Below, one piece after another: positions 5,732 to 10,311 of a stretch of DNA of 15,222 bases (position 1 is its first letter; each line of letters opens with the position of its first letter). The position numbers and the translations under genes were made by a program. The notes under the pieces were generated by a model that had not been told where the DNA came from, searched no databases, and saw only the letters and a list, made by a program, of their open reading frames with translations. The stretch covers positions 1 through 15,222 of the forward strand of contig CADEGS010000098.1 in the NCBI GenBank assembly GCA_902826945.1. Reading direction: 5' to 3'. Origin of the DNA: an uncultured bacterium (lineage in GTDB: Bacteria > Planctomycetota > UBA1135 > GCA-002686595).

Positions 5732-7971
5732 ACATGATCCTCCCCGCGCTCCTCGCGCTCGCCGTGGGCGAGGGCGACCTGGTCGACGTCGTCCAGCTCA
5801 CCGACTCCTCGCACGCCCCGCACGCGACGCTCTTCGTCGCCCCCGAGCTCGTCGCGCCGCCGGGCGAGCGATCGCGGCTCACGCTGCGCACGCTCGAGGG
5901 CCGGATGCTCTACACCGAGACGCACGAGGTCTTCCGCGCCGCGCGCGGCAGCGTCGTCCTCGTGGTCGGCTACTCCGACCCGCAGGTCTCGGGCGTGCTC
6001 GAGGTCGCGCGCGCCGCGGCCGAGCCGCGCCGGCACCTCGAGCTCTTCGACCCCTCGCTCGTGCGCCTCGCGGCCGGCACGGCGCCGGGCGCCGAGCAGC
6101 TCGCGCTCGAGATCGACGGGCGCCGCCAGGTCCTCGCGGGCCGCTGGCGCGTGGACCGCGCGAGCTCGGTCCTGCTGCGGCTCTTCCAGCACGTGGACGA
6201 CCTCGGGGGCACGGGGATCTCGGCGCACGTCTGGCTCGAGCTCGAGGCCGGGCCGGCGCCGCGCGCGCGCCTGATCGTGCAGCTCCACCGCGGCCTGCTG
6301 CCGATCGGGCCCGACGCCTACTTCCGCCAGGTCGACCTCGTGCTGCCCGAGGGCTGGCGCTGGTCGGGCGAGCTGCCCGACGCGGTGCACGCCGGCGGGC
6401 ACGTGGTCGCGCCCCCCGCGGACGAGGACGCGCACGAGTGCCTGCCCCGCACGCGCCAGCGCGAGCTCCGCCTCGTGCTCGAGCCGGCCGTCGCGGCGCG
6501 CCAGGGGGAAGGGTGGGGCGTCGCGAGCTGGCGCCGAGCTGGCGGGCTGCTCGAGGGTGGGTTCGGGCCGACCGGGGTCGGCATGGCCGAGCGCTCGGGC
6601 GAGCTCCGCCTCGCGGCGCAGGTCGAGGCGGCGCACCGCTGGGCGGCCGAGTCGGCCTCGCTCGCCGCGGCCGGGCCCGACCCCCACGAGGGGCGCCTGC
6701 AGGGCGTCGCGCCCCCGTCGGCGTTCTGGCCCTTCCGCGGCGTGCTCTACGGCGGCATGACCGGCGGCATTGACGTGGACGCCTACGAGGGCGCCCTCGC
6801 CGTCCTGTCGGCCACGCGGACCGAGCTCCTGCGCCTGCGGGTCGAGGCGCTGCGCTACGGCTGCCGCATGCACGGTTGGCTCTACCACCAAGGCGGCGAG
6901 CCCGTCGCCTTCGCCGAGGCGCTCCGCCCCGACGGTCGGCTGCCCTCGTCGTACTCGGGGAACCGCTTCCTCGGCGCGGACCCCTTCGGGGTGCTGGCGG
7001 CCGAGGCCTCGGACCCGGTGGACGGGCTTTGCCCGCACGAGGTCGTGCTCGGCGTCGCGAACCTCTCGTTCCAGGCCGGGGCTATCGACGCGCAGCACGG
7101 GATCCGCCTGCTCGGCGCGCTCGAGGCGCTCGCGCTGCTCGACGACGACCCGCTCGCCCGGCTGCGCATCAGCGCGCAGGCGGTTCTCTGGGCCTGGGAG
7201 AACCTCGGGCGGTGGGGTCCGCCGCCGCTCGGCGGCGGGGCCGGCACGTACACCGGGCGCGGCGAGGCCTGGGGGGCGCGCGCGGCCGCGCTCGCGCTCG
7301 GCCTGGCGCGCGGCGGTCCGACCCTCGGGCCCTGGCGCGCGCAGCTCGTCGCGATGGTCGACCACCTGCGCGCCGCGCAGCGGCCCTGCGGGCTCATCAT
7401 GCGCCGCGAGGGGGGGAAGGTCGCGACCGTGGCCCCGATGGGGCACAAGCGCGCCGAGCCCTGCCCGGCCGGCGTCCACGAGCAGGCCGAGGGCGACCAG
7501 CGCGAGGTCGTGGACCTCGCGGCGGGCAGGCCGGGCGAGGACGTCTTCCTCGCCGAGGCGCTGCTCGCGGCCGAGTGGGTCGCGGGCATCCCCTCGCGCG
7601 ACGTGCGCCAGGGGATCGCGCGCGGCATCCGGGACTACGCCTGGGCGTTCCGCGGGCCCGGGCAGCCGCTCTCGGGCTGGGGCGACCGCGTCGCGGTGGC
7701 GCCGGCGCTCGAGGGCGGGGGCTGGGGCGAGCCCTTCGGCGCGCTCGAGGACGTGCCGAGCTGGGCGCGCTGGCAACCCTACGGGGACGGCTACGACGTG
7801 CCGGTCGTGGTCGCGCTCGGCTCGCTCGAGGGCGTGCCGATGGGCCTCTCCCTCCTGCGCTGGACCGGCACGAGGACCTGGGAGGGCGCCCGGTCCTTCG
7901 TGCTCTCGCGCGCTATGGTGAACCTCGAGCAGGGCGCGCTGCTGCTGGCGGTCGTCCAGTCGATCCCGTAG
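5728..7971 (+). CDS. Large protein of unknown function, beta-rich half plus helical-toroid-like half (747 aa)
   Basis: The ATG overlaps the previous stop (ATGA), coupling the two genes. The first 14 residues (MNMILPALLALAVG) are hydrophobic but lack the positive charge of a classic signal peptide. Residues about 20-300 look like consecutive beta sandwiches, with segments such as ARLIVQLHRGLLPIGPDAYF (180-199) and QVDLVLPEGWRW (201-212). Residues about 345-740 are mostly helical and contain IDAQHGIRLLGALEALALL (453-471) and GRGEAWGARAAALALGL (510-526). A glycine-rich turn followed by W and paired helices recalls alpha/alpha-toroid glycoside hydrolases and polysaccharide lyases. D454, Q456 and H457 would be candidate functional residues. 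The enzyme reading is inference; a tail- or capsid-associated structural protein is an alternative. I have not identified a named family. Confidence 0.72.
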   Translation: MNMILPALLALAVGEGDLVDVVQLTDSSHAPHATLFVAPELVAPPGERSRLTLRTLEGRMLYTETHEVFRAARGSVVLVVGYSDPQVSGVLEVARAAAEPRRHLELFDPSLVRLAAGTAPGAEQLALEIDGRRQVLAGRWRVDRASSVLLRLFQHVDDLGGTGISAHVWLELEAGPAPRARLIVQLHRGLLPIGPDAYFRQVDLVLPEGWRWSGELPDAVHAGGHVVAPPADEDAHECLPRTRQRELRLVLEPAVAARQGEGWGVASWRRAGGLLEGGFGPTGVGMAERSGELRLAAQVEAAHRWAAESASLAAAGPDPHEGRLQGVAPPSAFWPFRGVLYGGMTGGIDVDAYEGALAVLSATRTELLRLRVEALRYGCRMHGWLYHQGGEPVAFAEALRPDGRLPSSYSGNRFLGADPFGVLAAEASDPVDGLCPHEVVLGVANLSFQAGAIDAQHGIRLLGALEALALLDDDPLARLRISAQAVLWAWENLGRWGPPPLGGGAGTYTGRGEAWGARAAALALGLARGGPTLGPWRAQLVAMVDHLRAAQRPCGLIMRREGGKVATVAPMGHKRAEPCPAGVHEQAEGDQREVVDLAAGRPGEDVFLAEALLAAEWVAGIPSRDVRQGIARGIRDYAWAFRGPGQPLSGWGDRVAVAPALEGGGWGEPFGALEDVPSWARWQPYGDGYDVPVVVALGSLEGVPMGLSLLRWTGTRTWEGARSFVLSRAMVNLEQGALLLAVVQSIP

Positions 7972-8021
7972 GGTCGCGGCGTCCGGCGGTGATCTTCTTC
8001 GTGGTCAACCCTCCCCCCCCG

Positions 8022-8060
8022 AGCCGGCCGCGGCGCGATCGCCCGCCGCCGCGGCCGGCT
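8022..8060 (+). terminator. Strong stem-loop, probable terminator
   Basis: Bases 8022-8035 pair perfectly with 8047-8060 (14 bp, 11-base loop). The hairpin lies 50 bases after the stop of the 747-residue protein and is followed by tccttcacc, a weak T-rich stretch. A C-run (8013-8020) precedes it. It separates the two-gene unit on its left from the Acb2-like cluster on its right. Confidence 0.6.
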
Positions 8061-8086
8061 TCCTTCACCACCGGGCGCCTGCGCGC

Positions 8087-8302
8087 ATGATCTCGCACGA
8101 CGACCTCGCCAACTGGTTCACCTACCACGCGCCGCAGGGCGACGACCCGGTGAAGTACGAGCGGATTCGGTCCGCCGGGCTCGCGCTGGCGCAGACCATC
8201 GTCGAGCAGACGCTCCCGAGCGCCGACCAGACGGCGGCCGTGCGCAAGGTCCGCGAGGCGGTCATGACCGCCAACGCGGCGATAGCCTGCCGCGGCCGGT
8301 GA
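8087..8302 (+). CDS. Acb2/Tad1-hairpin-family protein, putative anti-CBASS/anti-Thoeris sponge
   Basis: This 71-residue protein matches the pattern I know for the Acb2/Tad1 hairpin domain. It has WFTYHAPQGDDPVKYERIRS (10-29) with the HxP turn and the Y-x-x-I-R helix start, GLALAQTIVEQTLPSADQTA (31-50), then AVRKVREAVMTANAAIA (51-67), the hallmark second helix ending in MxANAxIA. Family members are small helical-hairpin proteins that form oligomers. They bind cyclic oligonucleotides or related signal molecules and so starve CBASS or Thoeris effectors. The length fits a minimal family member with only the hairpin. Which ligand it binds cannot be read from sequence. The gene follows a probable terminator and its TGA overlaps the GTG of the next gene. 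No clear Shine-Dalgarno sequence precedes the ATG. Confidence 0.85.
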   Translation: MISHDDLANWFTYHAPQGDDPVKYERIRSAGLALAQTIVEQTLPSADQTAAVRKVREAVMTANAAIACRGR

Positions 8303-8511
8303 ACGTCCGCGCGGTCGACCACGTGGCGGGCGAGCCCGACCCGGATGGCGTGCAGCGCTGCGCGCGCTGCCGCGAGCCGCTCTTCTCCCTCGAGGGGACG
8401 CCCGGCTTCCCCCCGCGCGGCTGGGTCGAGGAGGGGACGATCATCCGGCAGACGGTGCGCACGATCGAGGGCGCGCCGGTCCCCCCCGAGGCGTGCGAGC
8501 CCCCGTTCTGA
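8299..8511 (+). CDS. Small CxxC protein (70 aa)
   Basis: The GTG start at 8299 overlaps the Acb2-like stop (GTGA). The protein has His8, then D-P-D-G followed by VQRCARC (18-24) with a CxxC knuckle, a middle segment with GWVEEGTIIRQTVRTIEG that looks like a beta hairpin, and a lone Cys66 near the C-terminus. One CxxC plus distant Cys or His could form a zinc site, possibly in a dimer. I do not recognise a named family, though similar short His-CxxC proteins are frequent in phages. Coupling to the Acb2-like gene means they are probably made together. Whether it aids anti-defence is unknown. Confidence 0.68.
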   Translation: MNVRAVDHVAGEPDPDGVQRCARCREPLFSLEGTPGFPPRGWVEEGTIIRQTVRTIEGAPVPPEACEPPF

Positions 8512-8816
8512 GCGCCTGGGCCGCCGCCGCGGCCGTGCTGGTCCTCGCCTCGTGCGAGGGTTCCGGGCGCGCGCGAGAGGCGCGCGAGCGCGTGCTGCGC
8601 GCCGTCGAGGCGATCGAGGCCGCCCCGGCTGGGGCGATCCCCGAGGCGGCGGTGCGCGAGCTCGCCGCGGCGCAGCGCGAGCTCGTCGAGGCGGAGCAGG
8701 AGGGCGCGGGCGCCTGGGTCGGCGACCTACTCGGCGGGGCGCTCGAGATCGGCCTCGCGATCGTGGGGACCAACGTCCTGCGAAACCGCTCGCTCCCCGG
8801 CACGCGGCGGCGCTGA
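8493..8816 (+). CDS. Putative phage lipoprotein (107 aa)
   Basis: The GTG at 8493 overlaps the preceding gene by 19 bases and gives a convincing lipoprotein signal: Arg2, a hydrophobic stretch, and the lipobox L-A-S-C with the modified Cys at residue 21. Residue +2 is Glu, so retention in the inner membrane is not indicated and outer-membrane sorting would be expected in a Gram-negative host. Residues 25-72 form a charged, probably coiled helix (EARERVLRAVEAIEA, AAQRELVEAEQEGAG). Residues about 74-96 are hydrophobic (GAWVGDLLGGALEIGLAIVG), followed by an Arg-rich end. An outer-membrane spanin subunit or a superinfection-exclusion lipoprotein is possible, but no inner-membrane spanin partner or endolysin is seen, so neither is claimed. 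Confidence 0.7.
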   Translation: MRAPVLSAWAAAAAVLVLASCEGSGRAREARERVLRAVEAIEAAPAGAIPEAAVRELAAAQRELVEAEQEGAGAWVGDLLGGALEIGLAIVGTNVLRNRSLPGTRRR

Positions 8817-8927
8817 ACCGCACCCCTCGGCGAAGAGCGCGCGCACGGTGCGGCGCAGCACGAGCACGCGGCGGAGCAGGGCGAGCGAGGGGGCGGGGAA
8901 GGTGGGCTCGAGGTGCGGCGCTTGCAT
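8727..8927 (-). CDS. Possible minus-strand small gene, uncertain
   Basis: From the ATG at 8927 reading leftwards, the first 37 codons look coding. They give MQAPHLEPTFPAPSLALLRR and continue VLVLRRTVRALFAEGCG. Nearly every third base is G or C while second bases are mixed, as in real genes of this window. The remaining 29 codons run under the 3' end of the lipoprotein gene and look like a shadow. There is no good ribosome binding site (only gacaggggc before the ATG). It could be a short convergent gene, a decayed fragment, or chance in very GC-rich DNA. I list it because it is the only coding-like signal in the otherwise empty stretch. Confidence 0.22.
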   Translation of the reverse strand: MQAPHLEPTFPAPSLALLRRVLVLRRTVRALFAEGCGSAPPRAGERAVSQDVGPHDREADLERPAE

Positions 8928-8979
8928 GCCCCTGTCATCGGCGCGCGCGCGCTCGCGGCTTGAGCGGCCGGGCCGTGGG

Positions 8980-9010
8980 GCGCCACCAGGAGGCGCCAGG
9001 ACGCGCCAGG
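8980..9010 (+). repeat. Short direct repeats at 10-bp spacing
   Basis: Three consecutive 10-base blocks, cgccaccagg, aggcgccagg and acgcgccagg, share a gcgcca(cc)agg core. The 10-bp period puts the cores on the same face of the helix, as expected for a cooperative protein-binding site such as those of terminase or a regulator. They are short, so chance in GC-rich DNA is not excluded. Confidence 0.45.
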
Positions 9011-9026
9011 CGAGGGGCGCGGCGCG

Positions 9027-9093
9027 GCCTGCCCCCGTGGCAGCCCCCCCACCCCCCCCCGCCTGCCCCCGTGGCAGCCCCCACCCCCCCTCC
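9027..9093 (+). repeat. 34-bp tandem duplication with hairpins and C-runs
   Basis: Two adjacent units start at 9027 and 9061 with 22 identical bases (opening gcctgcccccgtggcag). Each contains a 5-bp stem (ctgcc/ggcag around cccgt) followed by C-runs of up to nine bases. The minus strand therefore has several G-runs of five or more, able in principle to form G-quadruplexes. Copy 2 has shorter C-runs than copy 1. Confidence 0.8.
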
Positions 9094-9161
9094 GCGGGTC
9101 CCTCCCCCCGCCGGTCTTCGGCGGGTACGCGCGCGCGTCGAGATTGGCCAGTCTGTGGAAA

Positions 9162-9178
9162 GTGCAACGGGGTTGCAC
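9162..9178. promoter_or_regulatory. Perfect inverted repeat, operator-like
   Basis: GTGCAA and TTGCAC are perfect 6-bp inverted complements around the 5-base spacer cgggg. They sit in the least GC-rich patch of the intergenic region. The right arm is also the -35-like hexamer of the candidate promoter, so a dimeric regulator bound here would be positioned to repress or modulate it. Confidence 0.45.
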
Positions 9179-9200
9179 CCCGGGGGCCCTCGGGTAGGCT
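9173..9200 (+). promoter_or_regulatory. Possible sigma70-type promoter for the late/packaging genes
   Basis: TTGCAC (9173-9178) and TAGGCT (9195-9200) are separated by 16 bases; each matches the consensus at three of six positions. The predicted transcript would carry a leader of about 140 bases containing the 9281-9326 stem-loop before the first ATG at 9347. The match is weak but stands out against the surrounding GC-rich DNA. Confidence 0.35.
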
Positions 9201-9242
9201 CCTGGGGACCTTCCCGCGATGCTCCGGGCCGCGTGCACCGCG

Positions 9243-9270
9243 TTCGCGACCCGCACGGGTGGGCTAGATA
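9243..9270 (+). promoter_or_regulatory. Alternative -10-like site
   Basis: TAGATA (9265-9270) is the closest match to a -10 box in the region (ctagatag), but the hexamer 16 bases upstream (TTCGCG, 9243-9248) is a poor -35. It could serve with an activator or a phage sigma factor. Confidence 0.3.
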
Positions 9271-9280
9271 GGGGAAACGA

Positions 9281-9326
9281 GGGAGCGCCGCCGCTGATTC
9301 CCCGCCAGGGAGGCGGCGGCGCTCCC
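9281..9326 (+). promoter_or_regulatory. Perfect 14-bp stem-loop in the leader before the 9347 gene
   Basis: Bases 9281-9294 pair perfectly with 9313-9326 around an 18-base loop that can itself form a short tccc/ggga stem. No T-run follows, so it is not a standard terminator. It lies 20 bases before the ATG at 9347 and could affect translation or RNA stability, or be a protein-binding site. Confidence 0.6.
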
Positions 9327-9346
9327 GCCATCCGCCGCCGCCTCTC

Positions 9347-9658
9347 ATGCAGACGCAAGCGAAGCTCCTCCCCGACTTGTCGGTGCCGCGCGAGGACCTC
9401 CCCGCGCTGCTCTGGGTCGAGGACGCCGGCGGTCGACGACTTACGAGCATTGGCCGCGTCTCCCTCCGGCACGTGGTCGGCACCTCGATCTGGCGCGGCG
9501 ACGACGTCCTGCTAGACGTCGAGGTGCCGGGCACGGCGAAGACGCTCAAGATTCGAGCCGGAGGGGAGATCGGCGGCGTTCCCGTCTCGAACGTGCGCCT
9601 CTTCGCCTGGTCGACGCTGACGATCGCCTCGCCGAGCATCAACATCACGCCCCCGTAG
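9347..9658 (+). CDS. Hypothetical protein before the small terminase (103 aa)
   Basis: The ATG at 9347 follows the 14-bp stem-loop; no Shine-Dalgarno sequence is visible. The protein looks beta-rich: LLWVEDAGGRRLTSIGRVSL, DDVLLDVEVPGTAKTLKIRA, GVPVSNVRLFAWSTLTIA. This suggests a small beta sandwich or barrel. I do not recognise a family. Codon choice is less extreme than in the neighbours (for example tta-, att- and cga-containing stretches), hinting at recent acquisition or weaker selection. Its TAG shares one base with the GTG of the small terminase gene, so it probably belongs to the packaging operon. Confidence 0.68.
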   Translation: MQTQAKLLPDLSVPREDLPALLWVEDAGGRRLTSIGRVSLRHVVGTSIWRGDDVLLDVEVPGTAKTLKIRAGGEIGGVPVSNVRLFAWSTLTIASPSINITPP

Positions 9659-10311
9659 TGGCGAAGGCCGCCCGAGCTCGGAAGGCGAAGCGCCGCCGGC
9701 GAGCAGCGCCGAAGACCGCGGCCACCGCGAGGACCTGGCTCTCGCCCGCGCGCTACGCCGAGTGGCGCAAGGCGCGCGGCCTCGAGGGCGGCACGCGGCA
9801 GGCGGTGCGCAAGGCGATCGAGGACGGCCGGCTCCGCTCCGCCGAGCGCTCGGGCGGGCGCTGGCGCGTGTGCGCCGAGCTCGCCGACGTCGAGTGGGAG
9901 CAGGCGAGCAACCCGAGCGCGCGCGGCCGCAAGGCCGGCGGCGGTGCGGCGCGCCGCGACCCGACCGGCGGGCTCTTCGACCCGGCCGAGCAGGCGGCCG
10001 AGCTCGCGAAGGCCGCGGCCGAGCGGCAGACGCACTCCGCGGCGCAGGCGCGCCGGCTGCGCGTGCAGGCCGAGCTCGCCGAGCTCGAGCTGCGCCAGCG
10101 CACCGGCCGGGTCGTGGACGCCGACGCCGCGCGCCGCGAGGCCTTCGACGTCGCGCACGAGGCGCTCGAGGCGCTCATGCTCGTGCCCGACCGCGCCGCC
10201 CCCTTCCTCGTCGGGAAGACCTCGCCCGCGGAGGTCCACGCGATCCTCGTGCGCGAGATCGTCTCCGCGCTCGAGGGCCTGCAGCGCTGGACCGCCGAGC
10301 CCGCGCCGTGA
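9658..10311 (+). CDS. Terminase small subunit, Nu1-like
   Basis: The GTG start overlaps the previous TAG by one base; 217 residues. After a very basic N-terminus (RKAKRRRRAAPK) comes a winged-helix-like DNA-binding domain at about 26-71 (SPARYAEWRKARGLEGGTRQ, then AVRKAIEDGRLRSAER and GRWRV). Next are a disordered linker and a helical C-terminal part with ARRLRVQAELAELELRQRTG (131-150), RVVDADAARREAF and a final helix. This order matches the lambda Nu1 type: DNA recognition at the N-terminus, then the helix pair that binds the large subunit. Lambda Nu1 is 181 residues, so this one is slightly longer. It should recognise the packaging site and recruit the adjacent large subunit. Its stop overlaps the GTG of that gene. 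Confidence 0.85.
   Translation: MAKAARARKAKRRRRAAPKTAATARTWLSPARYAEWRKARGLEGGTRQAVRKAIEDGRLRSAERSGGRWRVCAELADVEWEQASNPSARGRKAGGGAARRDPTGGLFDPAEQAAELAKAAAERQTHSAAQARRLRVQAELAELELRQRTGRVVDADAARREAFDVAHEALEALMLVPDRAAPFLVGKTSPAEVHAILVREIVSALEGLQRWTAEPAP

Larger units (their letters stand above)
8817..9346. other. Intergenic region, candidate packaging/late control region
   Basis: About 530 bases lack a convincing + strand gene. In order the region holds a possible minus-strand fragment (to 8927), 10-bp-spaced GCGCCAGG-type repeats (8980-9010), a 34-bp tandem duplication with C-runs (9027-9093), an A/T-richer patch with a perfect inverted repeat (9162-9178), possible promoters, and a 14-bp stem-loop (9281-9326). 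It lies upstream of the Nu1-like terminase, with one small gene between. In lambda-like phages cos and its terminase-binding sites lie next to Nu1, so a packaging site here is a reasonable inference. Confidence 0.5.

Noticed and set aside
5713..7776. 687-codon minus-strand frame opposite the 747-residue protein
   Set aside because: Composition is Arg/Ala/Glu-rich with no motifs, while the + strand frame has ordered beta and helical segments and is coupled to its neighbour.
8493..8816. Annotating the lipoprotein as an outer spanin (Rz1-like)
   Set aside because: No inner spanin, holin or endolysin is seen nearby and the C-terminal hydrophobic segment is not typical of Rz1.
9027..9093. CRISPR array
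   Set aside because: There are only two adjacent copies with no spacer and no cas genes; it is a simple tandem duplication.
8848..9267. 139-codon + strand frame in the intergenic region
   Set aside because: It translates C-runs into Pro/Ala/Arg low-complexity sequence and lacks codon-position bias.
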